A DNA stretch of 16,052 nucleotides from Saccoglossus kowalevskii (GCF_000003605.2 NW_003146939.1:1-16052); one strand, 5' to 3'. Positions 1 to 9,833 are shown, counted from the first letter of the stretch. Program-made: numbers and translations. Notes: generated by a model from the letters alone, not told the origin.

Positions 1-155
1 TCACCGATGATGCCATGCATACTTGCAAGAACAAATGTAATTTTACTATAACAGTATTTTGGTTCTTATATTTACATTGAAAAAATGTTCAGTGTAACTA
101 TTCATGGTGCAACAGTATTCGCTAATTGCAAGAGTTTCTACAATTGATCACCTAC
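1..155 (-). other. Partial A-to-B intron (5' part)
   Basis: This is the donor-proximal part of the intron that follows the lowest A exon. It begins with GTAGGT at 155-150 on the minus strand and runs off the window before the acceptor. It contains one arm of the intronic hairpin seen in other copies (ccatgca at 13-19). Position 3 is a where other copies have t. The six-A run near 80-86 is shared only with the copy upstream of the third A exon. Confidence 0.85.
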
Positions 156-443
156 CTGCTAATGTAGTGAAGCTGGTAGGTGTTGTCGATTTTGAATGTT
201 GACCATCAGTACTAGTAACTGCGACCTGTATTGTATATGTTGTATTTGGTTCCAGATTAATCAAATCAACTGAGTTGTCTGATGATGCCACAGTCACATT
301 CTGCCATTCATTAGAACCATCTGGCTTGTAATGTACAATGACACTGCCAATTAGATCTCCGTCTTCTTCTGGAATTACCCACGATATGGAAGCACCTTCA
401 TCACTGACATCAGTAATTTCCACATCTATTGGTAATGGTAAAG
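156..443 (-). CDS. FN3 exon A, copy 1 (type I)
   Basis: Encodes one complete FN3 domain. Counting the split Ala codon as residue 1, the fold landmarks are Trp22 in strand B (SISW), Tyr39 in strand C (VHYKP), Leu64 and Tyr70 of the tyrosine corner (NLEPNTTYT), and a Thr-rich strand G/linker (residues 86-94). Sequons are Asn49 (NVT) and Asn67 (NTT). There is no cysteine. The acceptor is a pyrimidine-rich tract ending ATCCAG just above 443; the donor is CAG/GTAGGT at 156/155. Both introns are phase 1 and the frame closes with TGA eight bases into the intron, so the exon end is firm. Type I markers are Ile6, Glu65 and GAC for Asp28. It shares silent changes at Ser44 (TCT) and Ser91 (AGC) only with copy 3. 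Confidence 0.9.
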
Positions 444-590
444 CTGGATAAAAAACAAAAACATAATATGATTTACAGTAGGGTAAATACATATTTCCAT
501 ATTTCCTCTGAAGTTATATTAACACTTCTCTTGCACAACAGTTTATTTTTACACGCTGGCAATTTCTCCTACTTTTGGAAAAAAGATTAC
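444..590 (-). other. B-to-A intron, copy 1, with 15 bp deletion
   Basis: This is a 147 bp intron, where the other copies have 162-164 bp. The missing 15 bases correspond to the ataatatcaatgcag region found in all other copies, and the deletion joins gttatat directly to taacac at about 510-520. The donor GTAATC (590-585) and the acceptor TATCCAG are unaffected. The splice-relevant ends match the other type I introns. Confidence 0.85.
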
Positions 591-875
591 CTTCAGTGGT
601 GAATACAATCTCGTTACTGCCTTTTGATCTTGTTCGGTCGGCAGAGACAGAAAGTAGACGAACGGTATATTCCACATTAACAGACAGGTTGGTGAAAGTG
701 AACATATTTAGAGATGTTGGTAAGAATGATGTATTCCTCCAGTCTTGCATACTATTGGTAGGTTTATATTGCACTACTGAGCCTGATATATCAGAGTTTA
801 GATCAAGCAACCATGTAACTGTTGCTTCTCTTGTTCCAATGTTGATGATGCTTATGTTATACGGGAGCAGGAGGT
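591..875 (-). CDS. FN3 exon B, copy 1 (type I)
   Basis: Encodes a second FN3 subtype, roughly 30% identical to exon A by eye. Counting the split Asp codon as residue 1, the landmarks are Trp22 (TVTW), Tyr37 (VVQYKP), Trp46, Leu64 and Tyr70 (NLSVNVEYT), and a strand G ending IVFTTE. Sequons are Asn7 (NIS), Asn48 (NTS) and Asn63 (NLS). There is no cysteine. The acceptor is a long pyrimidine tract ending CTACTAG above 875; the donor is GAAG/GTAATC at 591/590. Both borders are phase 1. If the downstream intron were retained, the frame would run about 25 codons and then stop. Type I markers are Asn12, Ser28, Phe61, Ser78 and Arg81. Confidence 0.9.
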
Positions 876-1109
876 CTAGTAGAGAAATGAAATGAGAATA
901 TCTAAAGATAATCATTTACATAAAAAATGTAAGTTAACACTGGTGCATGGTGCATCTCCGATGATGCCATGCATAATTGCAAGAACAAATGTAATTTTAC
1001 TATAACAGTATTTTGGTTCTTATATTTACATTGAAAAAGTGTTTAGTGTAACTATTCATGGTGCAACAGTATTCGCTAATTGCAAGAGTTTCTACAATTG
1101 ATCACCTAC
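876..1109 (-). other. A-to-B intron, full-length example (234 bp)
   Basis: Representative of fifteen complete introns of this class, which lie between each A exon and the next lower B exon and, apart from the one at 15419-15555, are all 234 bp. The donor is GTAGGTGATC and the acceptor a pyrimidine tract ending CTACTAG. The acceptor-side half comes in two forms. The alpha form (aaagataatcatttacat, cactgg) is here and below copies 4, 5, 14, 15 and 17 of exon A. The beta form (aaatataatcttttacat, cagtgg) is in the others. A hairpin lies at 944-973. A direct repeat aattgcaag occurs at 975-983 and 1078-1086. No ncRNA or coding signal is seen. Confidence 0.85.
944..973. other. Intronic inverted repeat / hairpin, one per unit
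   Basis: The arms tgcatgg (944-950) and ccatgca (967-973) pair perfectly. Inside them, after a 2-base bulge (951-952), catc (953-956) pairs with gatg (963-966) around a six-base loop. This gives an 11 bp stem, and it would fold on either strand. The same element starts 69 bases above the acceptor-side exon border in every A-to-B intron, for example 1914-1943 and 15487-15516. Loop variants occur in copies near 4832, 10638, 11609 and 14518. One stem mismatch is seen near 12588. Its function is unknown; it may simply be inherited with the repeat. Confidence 0.6.
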
Positions 1110-1397
1110 CTGCTAATGTAGTGAAACTGGTAGGTGTTGTCGATTTTGAATGTTGACCATCAGTACTAGTAACTGCGACCTGTATTGTATATGTTGTATT
1201 TGGTTTCAGATTAATCAAATCAACTGAGTTGTCTGATGATGCCACAGTCACATTCTGCCATTCATTGGAACCATCTGGCTTGTAATGTACAATGACACTG
1301 CCAATTAGATCTCCATCTTCTTCTGGAATTACCCACGATATGGAAGCACCTTCATCACTGACATCAGTAATTTCCACATCTCTTGGTAATGGTAAAG
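1110..1397 (-). CDS. FN3 exon A, copy 2 (type II)
   Basis: Intact FN3 domain with the same phase-1 borders. It carries the full type II marker set: Arg6 instead of Ile (AGA for ATA), Lys65 instead of Glu in the tyrosine-corner approach, and GAT for Asp28. These two substitutions change the local charge from neutral/negative to positive. Confidence 0.88.
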
Positions 1398-1560
1398 CTG
1401 GATAAAAAACAAAAACATAATATGATTTACAGTAGGGTAAATACATATTTCAAACATTTCCCCTGAAGTTATATAATATCAATGCAGATTAACACTTCTG
1501 TTGCAAAACATTTTGCTTTCACACACTGACAATTTCCCCTACTTTGTGGTAGAAGATTAC

Positions 1561-1845
1561 CTTCAGTGGTAAATACAATCTCGTTGCTGCCTTTTGATCT
1601 TGTTTGATCCGCAGTGACAGAAAGTAGACGAACGGTATATTCCACATTAACAGACAGGTTGGTGAGAGTGAACATATTTAGAGATGTTGGTAAGAATGAT
1701 GTATTCCTCCAGTCTTGCATACTATTGGTAGGTTTATATTGCACTACTGAGCCTGATATATCAGAGTTTAGATCAAGCAACCATGTAACTGTTGCCTCTC
1801 TTGTTCCAATGCTGATGATACTTATGTTATACGGGAGCAGGAGAT
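1561..1845 (-). CDS. FN3 exon B, copy 2 (type II)
   Basis: Intact FN3 domain. Type II markers are Ser12, Leu61, Thr78 and Gln81, with GAT for the split Asp codon. Phe92 is TTT here, while every other copy has TTC. The donor-side intron is the type II form (GTAATCTTCTACC). Confidence 0.88.
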
Positions 1846-2079
1846 CTAGTAGAGATATGAAATGAGAATATCTAAATATAATCTTTTACATCAAAAATGT
1901 AAGTTAACAGTGGTGCATGGTGCATCTCCGATGATGCCATGCATACTTGCAAGAACAAATGTAATTTTACTATAACAGTATTTTGGTTCTTATATTTACA
2001 TTGAAAAAATGTTCAGTGTAACTATTCATGGTGCAACAGTATTCGCTAATTGCAAGAGTTTCTACAATTGATCACCTAC

Positions 2080-2367
2080 CTGCTAATGTAGTGAAGCTGG
2101 TAGGTGTTGTCGATTTTGAATGTTGACCATCAGTACTAGTAACTGCGACCTGTATTGTATATGTTGTATTTGGTTCCAGATTAATCAAATCAACTGAGTT
2201 GTCTGATGATGCCACAGTCACATTCTGCCATTCATTAGAACCATCTGGCTTGTAATGTACAATGACACTGCCAATTAGATCTCCGTCTTCTTCTGGAATT
2301 ACCCACGATATGGAAGCACCTTCATCACTGACATCAGTAATTTCCACATCTATTGGTAATGGTAAAG
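2080..2367 (-). CDS. FN3 exon A, copy 3 (type I)
   Basis: Encodes the same protein as copy 1 and shares its private silent changes at Ser44 and Ser91. Together with the flanking introns this makes units 1 and 3 near-identical over about 900 bp, despite being separated by a type II unit. Confidence 0.88.
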
Positions 2368-2529
2368 CTGGATAAAAAACAAAAACATAATATGATTTAC
2401 AGTAGGGTAAATACATATTTCCATATTTCCTCTGAAGTTATATAATATCAATGCAGATTAACACTTCTCTTGCACAACAGTTTATTTTTACACGCTGGCA
2501 ATTTCTCCTACTTTTGGAAAAAAGATTAC
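2368..2529 (-). other. B-to-A intron, full-length type I example (162 bp)
   Basis: Representative of the short introns between each B exon and the A exon below it (162-164 bp in all copies but the first). The donor is GTAATCTTTT, with a non-consensus C at +6; the acceptor follows a T-rich tract and reads TATCCAG. Type I introns carry ttttggaaaaaag near the donor. Type II introns, as at 1398-1560, carry ttgtggtagaag and cattttgctttcaca. Type I' introns, as at 12063-12225, carry cttttgcacaaaag and cacattagcac. No other feature is seen. Confidence 0.85.
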
Positions 2530-2814
2530 CTTCAGTGGTGAATACAATCTCGTTACTGCCTTTTGATCTTGTTCGGTCGGCAGAGACAGAAAGTAGACGA
2601 ACGGTATATTCCACATTAACAGACAGGTTGGTGAAAGTGAACATATTTAGAGATGTTGGTAAGAATGATGTATTCCTCCAGTCTTGCATACTATTGGTAG
2701 GTTTATATTGCACTACTGAGCCTGATATATCAGAGTTTAGATCAAGCAACCATGTAACTGTTGCTTCTCTTGTTCCAATGTTGATGATGCTTATGTTATA
2801 CGGGAGCAGGAGGT
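2530..2814 (-). CDS. FN3 exon B, copy 3 (type I)
   Basis: Protein identical to B copy 1: Asn12, Ser28, Phe61, Ser78, Arg81, with GAA for Glu17. Both splice borders are intact, and here the downstream intron keeps the 15 bases that copy 1 lacks. Confidence 0.88.
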
Positions 2815-3048
2815 CTAGTAGAGAAATGAAATGAGAATATCTAAAGATAATCATTTACATAAAAAATGTAAGTTAACACTGGTGCATGGTGCATCTCCGA
2901 TGATGCCATGCATAATTGCAAGAACAAATGTAATTTTACTATAACAGTATTTTGGTTCTTATATTTACATTGAAAAAGTGTTTAGTGTAACTATTCATGG
3001 TGCAACAGTATTCGCTAATTGCAAGAGTTTCTACAATTGATCACCTAC

Positions 3049-3336
3049 CTGCTAATGTAGTGAAACTGGTAGGTGTTGTCGATTTTGAATGTTGACCATC
3101 AGTACTAGTAACTGCGACCTGTATTGTATATGTTGTATTTGGTTCCAGATTAATCAAATCAACTGAGTTGTCTGATGATGCCACAGTCACATTCTGCCAT
3201 TCATTGGAACCATCTGGCTTGTAATGTACAATGACACTGCCAATTAGATCTCCGTCTTCTTCTGGAATTACCCACGATATGGAAGCACCTTCATCACTGA
3301 CATCAGTAATTTCCACATCTATTGGTAATGGTAAAG
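3049..3336 (-). CDS. FN3 exon A, copy 4 (type I)
   Basis: Type I protein (Ile6, Glu65, GAC at Asp28). It uses the common silent forms at Ser44 (TCC) and Ser91 (AGT), so it is separable from copies 1 and 3 at DNA level only. Confidence 0.88.
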
Positions 3337-3498
3337 CTGGATAAAAAACAAAAACATAATATGATTTACAGTAGGGTAAATACATATTTCCATATTTCCT
3401 CTGAAGTTATATAATATCAATGCAGATTAACACTTCTCTTGCACAACAGTTTATTTTTACACGCTGGCAATTTCTCCTACTTTTGGAAAAAAGATTAC

Positions 3499-3783
3499 CT
3501 TCAGTGGTGAATACAATCTCGTTACTGCCTTTTGATCTTGTTCGGTCGGCAGAGACAGAAAGTAGACGAACGGTATATTCCACATTAACAGACAGGTTGG
3601 TGAGAGTGAACATATTTAGAGATGTTGGTAAGAATGATGTATTCCTCCAGTCTTGCATACTATTGGTAGGTTTATATTGCACTACTGAGCCTGATATATC
3701 AGTGTTTAGATCAAGCAACCATGTAACTGTTGCCTCTCTTGTTCCAATGCTGATGATACTTATGTTATACGGGAGCAGGAGGT
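3499..3783 (-). CDS. FN3 exon B, copy 4 (mosaic of types I and II)
   Basis: Intact domain with a patchwork of markers. The split Asp codon is GAC (type I). Then Ser12, Thr28 and Leu61 match B copy 7. Ser78 and Arg81 are type I again. Thr28 (LNTD) is found only here and in copy 7. The type II-like stretch spans at least 3602-3760. This looks like a short gene-conversion tract inside one exon. Confidence 0.87.
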
Positions 3784-4017
3784 CTAGTAGAGAAATGAAA
3801 TGAGAATATCTAAAGATAATCATTTACATAAAAAATGTAAGTTAACACTGGTGCATGGTGCATCTCCGATGATGCCATGCATAATTGCAAGAACAAATGT
3901 AATTTTACTATAACAGTATTTTGGTTCTTATATTTACATTGAAAAAGTGTTTAGTGTAACTATTCATGGTGCAACAGTATTCGCTAATTGCAAGAGTTTC
4001 TACAATTGATCACCTAC

Positions 4018-4305
4018 CTGCTAATGTAGTGAAACTGGTAGGTGTTGTCGATTTTGAATGTTGACCATCAGTACTAGTAACTGCGACCTGTATTGTATAT
4101 GTTGTATTTGGATTCAGATTAATCAAATCAACTGAGTTGTCTGATGATGCCACAGTCACATTCTGCCATTCATTGGAACCATCTGGCATGTAATGTACAA
4201 TGACACTGCCAATTAGATCTCCATCTTCTTCTGGAATTACCCACGATATGGAAGCACCTTCATCACTGACATCAGTAATTTCCACATCTCTTGGTAATGG
4301 TAAAG
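4018..4305 (-). CDS. FN3 exon A, copy 5 (type II variant)
   Basis: Type II (Arg6, GAT at Asp28) with two private replacements: Met40 in place of Lys in the strand C end (HYMPDG), and Asn65 in place of Glu/Lys (LNPN). The Asn67 sequon is kept. Confidence 0.88.
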
Positions 4306-4467
4306 CTGGATAAAAAACAAAAACATAATATGATTTACAGTAAGGTAAATACATATTTCCATATTTTCTCTGAAGTTATATAATATCAATGCAGATTAAC
4401 ACTTCTGTTGCAAAACATTTTGCTTTCACACACTGACAATTTCCCCTACTTTGTGGTAGAAGATTAC

Positions 4468-4752
4468 CTTCAGTGGTGAATACAATCTCGTTGCTGCCTT
4501 TTGATCTTGTTTGATCCACAGTGACAGAAAGTAGACGAACGGTATATTCCACATTAACAGACAGGTTGGTGAGAGTGAACATATTTAGAGATGTTGGTAA
4601 GAATGATGTATTCCTCCAGTCTTGCATACTATTGGTAGGTTTATATTGCACTACTGAGCCTGATATATCAGAGTTTAGATCAAGCAACCATGTAACTGTT
4701 GCCTCTCTTGTTCCAATGTTGATGATGCTTATGTTATACGGGAGCAGGAGAT
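4468..4752 (-). CDS. FN3 exon B, copy 5 (type II variant)
   Basis: Type II at the C-terminal half (Leu61, Thr78, Gln81) but Asn12 at the N-terminal end as in type I. It has a private Val79 (TVDQ). The intron below it at 4306-4467 is type II near the donor but type I-like near 4360-4375 (ccatattttctctg), so this unit is itself a recombinant. Confidence 0.87.
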
Positions 4753-4986
4753 CTAGTAGAGAAATGAAATGAGAATATCTAAATATAATCTTTTACATCA
4801 AAAATGTAAGTTAACAGTGGTGCATGGTGCATCTCCGAAGATGCCATGCATAATTGCAAGAACAAATGTAATTTTACTATAACAATATTTTGGTTCTTAT
4901 ATCAACATTGAAAAAGTGTTCAGTGTAACTATTCATGATGCAACAGTATTCGCTAATTGCAAGAGTTTCTACAATTGATCACCTAC

Positions 4987-5274
4987 CTGCTAATGTAGTG
5001 AAACTGGTAGGTGTTGTCGATTTTGAATGTTGACCATCAGTACTAGTAACTGCGACCTGTATTGTATATGTTGTATTTGGTTCCAGATTAATCAAATCAA
5101 CTGAGTTGTCTGATGATGCCACAGTCACATTCTGCCATTCATTGGAACCATCTAGCTTGTAATGTACAATGACACTGCCAATTAGATCTCCGTCTTCTTC
5201 TGGAATTACCCACGATATGGAAGCACCTTCATCACTGACATCAGTAATTTCCACATCTATTGGTAATGGTAAAG
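4987..5274 (-). CDS. FN3 exon A, copy 6 (type I variant)
   Basis: Type I (Ile6, Glu65) with a private Leu41 replacing Pro in the strand C to C' turn (HYKLDG). The upstream-side intron carries the caacatt and catgatg variants shared with copies 7 and 9. Confidence 0.88.
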
Positions 5275-5436
5275 CTGGATAAAAAACAAAAACATAATAT
5301 GATTTACAGTAGGGTAAATACATATTTCCATATTTCCTCTGAAGTTATATAATATCAATGCAGATTAACACTTCTCTTGCACAACAGTTTATTTTTACAC
5401 GCTGGCAATTTCTCCTACTTTTGGAAAAAAGATTAC

Positions 5437-5721
5437 CTTCAGTGGTGAATACAATCTCGTTACTGCCTTTTGATCTTGTTCGGTCGGCAGAGACAGAAAG
5501 TAGACGAACGGTATATTCCACATTAACAGACAGGTTGGTGAAAGTGAACATATTTAGAGATGTTGGTAAGAATGATGTATTCCTCCAGTCTTGCATACTA
5601 TTGGTAGGTTTATATTGCACTACTGAGCCTGATATATCAGAGTTTAGATCAAGCAACCATGTAACTGTTGCCTCTCTTGTTCCAATGTTGATGATGCTTA
5701 TGTTATACGGGAGCAGGAGAT
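5437..5721 (-). CDS. FN3 exon B, copy 6 (type I)
   Basis: Type I protein (Asn12, Ser28, Phe61, Ser78, Arg81). Its acceptor-side codon is GAT and Glu17 is GAG, as in type II, so the exon joins a type II 5' edge to a type I body. Confidence 0.88.
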
Positions 5722-5955
5722 CTAGTAGAGATATGAAATGAGAATATCTAAATATAATCTTTTACATCAAAAATGTAAGTTAACAGTGGTGCATGGTGCA
5801 TCTCCGATGATGCCATGCATAATTGCAAGAACAAATGTAATTTTACTATAACAATATTTTGGTTCTTATATCAACATTGAAAAAGTGTTCAGTGTAACTA
5901 TTCATGATGCAACAGTATTCGCTAATTGCAAGAGTTTCTACAATTGATCACCTAC

Positions 5956-6243
5956 CTGCTAATGTAGTGAAACTGGTAGGTGTTGTCGATTTTGAATGTT
6001 GACCATCAGTACTAGTAACTGCGACCTGTATTGTATATGTTGTATTTGGTTTCAGATTAATCAAATCAATTGAGTTGACTGATGATGCCACAGTCACATT
6101 CTGCCATTCATTGGAACCATCTGGCTTGTAATGTACAATGACACTGCCAATTAGATCTCCATCTTCTTCTGGAATTACCCACGATATGAAAGCACCTTCA
6201 TCACTGACATCAGTAATTTCCACATCTCTTGGTAATGGTAAAG
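5956..6243 (-). CDS. FN3 exon A, copy 7 (type II variant)
   Basis: Type II (Arg6, Lys65, GAT at Asp28) with Phe19 replacing Ser beside the core Trp22, Val56 replacing Asp, and Ile59 replacing Val. Val56 is shared with copy 9. It is the most diverged A domain in the window but still fully open. Confidence 0.87.
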
Positions 6244-6406
6244 CTGGATGAAAAACAAAAACATAATATGATTTACAGTAGGGTAAATACATATTTCAAA
6301 CATTTCCCCTGAAGTTATATAATATCAATGCAGATTAACACTTCTGTTGCAAAACATTTTGCTTTCACACACTGACAATTTCCCCTACTTTGTGGTAGAA
6401 GATTAC

Positions 6407-6691
6407 CTTCAGTGGTGAATACAATCTCGTTGCTGCCTTTTGATCTTGTTTGATCCGCAGTGACAGAAAGTAGACGAACGGTATATTCCACATTAACAGA
6501 CAGGTTGGTGAGAGTGAACATATTTAGAGATGTTGGTAAGAATGATGTATTCCTCCAGTCTTGCATACTATTGGTAGGTTTATATTGCACTACTGAGCCT
6601 GATATATCAGTGTTTAGATCAAGCAACCATGTAACTGTTGCCTCTCTTGTTCCAATGCTGATGATACTTATGTTATACGGGAGCAGGAGAT
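6407..6691 (-). CDS. FN3 exon B, copy 7 (type II)
   Basis: Type II (Ser12, Leu61, Thr78, Gln81) with Thr28. It shares Thr28 and the whole 5' two thirds of the exon pattern with B copy 4, the likely partner of a conversion event. Confidence 0.88.
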
Positions 6692-6925
6692 CTAGTAGAG
6701 ATATGAAATGAGAATATCTAAATATAATCTTTTAAATCAAAAATGTAAGTTAACAGTGGTGCATGGTGCATCTCCGATGATGCCATGCATACTTGCAATA
6801 ACAAATGTAATTTTACTATAACAGTATTTTGGTTCTTATATTTACATTGAAAAAGTGTTCAGTGTAACTATTCATGGTGCAACAGTATTCGCTAATTGCA
6901 AGAGTTTCTACAATTGATCACCTAC

Positions 6926-7213
6926 CTGCTAATGTAGTGAAACTGGTAGGTGTTGTCGATTTTGAATGTTGACCATCAGTACTAGTAACTGCGACCTGTA
7001 TTGTATATGTTGTATTTGGTTCCAGATTAATCAAATCAACTGAGTTGTCTGATGATGCCACAGTCACATTCTGCCATTCATTGGAACCATCTGGCTTGTA
7101 ATGTACAATGACACTGCCAATTAGATATCCGTCTTCTTCTGGAATTACCCACGATATGGAAGCACCTTCATCACTGACATCAGTAATTTCCACATCTATT
7201 GGTAATGGTAAAG
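6926..7213 (-). CDS. FN3 exon A, copy 8 (type I variant)
   Basis: Type I (Ile6, Glu65) with a private Tyr30 replacing Asp in the B-C loop (EEDGYLIG). Confidence 0.88.
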
Positions 7214-7375
7214 CTGGATAAAAAACAAAAACATAATATGATTTACAGTAGGGTAAATACATATTTCCATATTTCCTCTGAAGTTATATAATATCAATGC
7301 AGATTAACACTTCTCTTGCACAACAGTTTATTTTTACACGCTGGCAATTTCTCCTACTTTTGGAAAAAAGATTAC

Positions 7376-7660
7376 CTTCAGTGGTGAATACAATCTCGTT
7401 ACTGCCTTTTGATCTTGTTCGGTCGGCAGAGACAGAAAGTAGATGAACGGTATATTCCACATTAACAGACAGGTTGGTGAAAGTGAACATATTTAGAGAT
7501 GTTGGTAAGAATGATGTATTCCTCCAGTCTTGCATACTATTGGTAGGTTTATATTGCACTACTGAGCCTGATATATCAGAGTTTAGATCAAGCAACCATG
7601 TAACTGTTGCCTCTCTTGTTCCAATGTTGATGATGCTTATGTTATACGGGAGCAGGAGAT
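7376..7660 (-). CDS. FN3 exon B, copy 8 (type I variant)
   Basis: Type I (Asn12, Phe61, Ser78, Arg81) with a private His73 replacing Arg after the tyrosine corner. This is a CpG transition (CGT to CAT). Confidence 0.88.
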
Positions 7661-7894
7661 CTAGTAGAGATATGAAATGAGAATATCTAAATATAATCTT
7701 TTACATCAAAAATGTAAGTTAACAGTGGTGCATGGTGCATCTCCGATGATGCCATGCATTATTGCAAGAACAAATGTAATTTTACTATAACAATATTTTG
7801 GTTCTTATATCAACATTGAAAAAGTGTTCAGTGTAACTATTCATGATGCAACAGTATTCGCTAATTGCAAGAGTTTCTACAATTGATCACCTAC

Positions 7895-8182
7895 CTGCTA
7901 ATGTAGTGAAACTGGTAGGTGTTGTCGATTTTGAATGTTGACCATCAGTACTAGTAACTGCGACCTGTATTGTATATGTTGTATTTGGTTTCAGATTAAT
8001 CAAATCAACTGAGTTGACTGATGATGCCACAGTCACATTCTGCCATTCATTGGAACCATCTGGCTTGTAATGTACAATGACACTGCCAATTAGATCTCCA
8101 TCTTCTTCTGGAATTACCCACGATATGGAAGCACCTTCATCACTGACATCAGTAATTTCCACATCTCTTGGTAATGGTAAAG
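7895..8182 (-). CDS. FN3 exon A, copy 9 (type II variant)
   Basis: Type II (Arg6, Lys65, GAT at Asp28) with Val56 as in copy 7 but without that copy's Phe19 and Ile59. Confidence 0.88.
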
Positions 8183-8345
8183 CTGGATAAAAAACAAAAA
8201 CATAATATGATTTACAGTAGGGTAAATACATATTTCAAACATTTCCCCTGAAGTTATATAATATCAATGCAGATTAACACTTCTGTTGCAAAACATTTTG
8301 CTTTCACACACTGACAATTTCCCCTACTTTGTGGTAGAAGATTAC

Positions 8346-8630
8346 CTTCAGTGGTGAATACAATCTCGTTGCTGCCTTTTGATCTTGTTTGATCCGCAGT
8401 GACAGAAAGTAGACGAATGGTATATTCCACATTAACAGACAGGTTGGTGAGAGTGAACATATTTAGAGATGTTGGTAAGAATGGTGTATTCCTCCAGTCT
8501 TGCATACTATTGGTAGGTTTATATTGCACTACTGAGCCTGATATATCAGAGTTTAGATCAAGCAACCATGTAACTGTTGCCTCTCTTGTTCCAATGCTGA
8601 TGATACTTATGTTATACGGGAGCAGGGGAT
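8346..8630 (-). CDS. FN3 exon B, copy 9 (type II variant, one sequon lost)
   Basis: Type II (Ser12, Leu61, Thr78, Gln81). Three further changes are Pro2 at the domain start (shared with copy 10), Pro50 replacing Ser, and Ile72 replacing Val. Pro50 turns the NTS sequon at Asn48 into NTP, so this is the only complete exon in the array that lacks one of its usual glycosylation sites. Confidence 0.88.
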
Positions 8631-8864
8631 CTAGTAGAGATATGAAATGAGAATATCTAAATATAATCTTTTACATCAAAAATGTAAGTTAACAGTGGTG
8701 CATGGTGCATCTCCGATGATGCCATGCATACTTGCAAGAACAAATGTAATTTTACTATAACAGTATTTTGGTTCTTATATTTACATTGAAAAAGTGTTCA
8801 GTGTAACTATTCATGGTGCAACAGTATTCGCTAATTGCAAGAGTTTCTACAATTGATCACCTAC

Positions 8865-9152
8865 CTGCTAATGTAGTGAAACTGGTAGGTGTTGTCGATT
8901 TTGAATGTTGACCATCAGTACTAGTAACTGCGACCTGTATTGTATATGTTGTATTTGGTTCCAGATTAATCAAATCAACTGAGTTGTCTGATGATGCCAC
9001 AGTCACATTCTGCCATTCATTGGAACCATCTGGCTTGTAATGTACAATGACACTGCCAATTAGATCTCCGTCTTCTTCTGGAATTACCCACGATATGGAA
9101 GCACCTTCATCACTGACATCAGTAATTTCCACATCTATTGGTAATGGTAAAG
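8865..9152 (-). CDS. FN3 exon A, copy 10 (type I)
   Basis: Protein identical to A copy 4 (Ile6, Glu65, GAC at Asp28). A T-for-G change in the adjacent intron at about 9191 is outside the coding sequence. Confidence 0.88.
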
Positions 9153-9314
9153 CTGGATAAAAAACAAAAACATAATATGATTTACAGTAGTGTAAATACA
9201 TATTTCCATATTTCCTCTGAAGTTATATAATATCAATGCAGATTAACACTTCTCTTGCACAACAGTTTATTTTTACACGCTGGCAATTTCTCCTACTTTT
9301 GGAAAAAAGATTAC

Positions 9315-9599
9315 CTTCAGTGGTGAATACAATCTCGTTACTGCCTTTTGATCTTGTTCGGTCGGCAGAGACAGAAAGTAGACGAACGGTATATTCCACA
9401 TTAACAGACAGGTTGGTGAGAGTGAACATATTTAGAGATGTTGGTAAGAATGATGTATTCCTCCAGTCTTGCATACTATTGGTAGGTTTATATTGCACTA
9501 CTGAGCCTGATATATCAGAGTTTAGATCAAGCAACCATGTAACTGTTGCCTCTCTTGTTCCAATGCTGATGATACTTATGTTATACGGGAGCAGGGGAT
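9315..9599 (-). CDS. FN3 exon B, copy 10 (mosaic: type II 5' end, type I 3' end)
   Basis: The 5' part (Pro2, Ser12, Leu61) matches neighbouring B copy 9, including the rare Pro2. The 3' part (Ser78, Arg81) and the downstream intron are type I. The crossover lies between codons 61 and 78, about 9369-9419. The Asn48 sequon is kept, unlike copy 9. Confidence 0.87.
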
Positions 9600-9833
9600 C
9601 TAGTAGAGATATGAAATGAGAATATCTAAATATAATCTTTTACATCAAAAATGTAAGTTAACAGTGGTGCATGGTGCATCTCCGATGATGCCATGCATAC
9701 TTGCAAGAACAAATGTAATTTTACTATAACAGTATTTTGGTTCTTATATTTACATTGAAAAAGTGTTCAGTGTAACTATTCATGGTGCAACAGTATTCGC
9801 TAATTGCAAGAGTTTCTACAATTGATCACCTAC

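Noticed and set aside
148-492. Treating each minus-strand frame as a separate small gene starting at Met in the intron
   Set aside because: The Met-containing leaders are intron sequence before a clear pyrimidine tract and AG. Their extension varies with a one-base A-run change, and the frames end in TGA or TAA just after GT donors.
575-895. Plus-strand open frames of 68-127 codons opposite each B exon, repeated in every unit
   Set aside because: They overlap the FN3 exons in antisense, run across the B exon borders into intron, resemble no known domain, and recur only because the unit is repeated. The minus-strand reading has domain, splice and frame support.
975-1086. Direct repeat aattgcaag (975-983 and 1078-1086) as the cause of the 97 bp deletion
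   Set aside because: The repeat spacing is 103 bases, and the deleted segment is 97 with a joint that keeps gctaattgcaag, so the break points do not coincide with the repeats.
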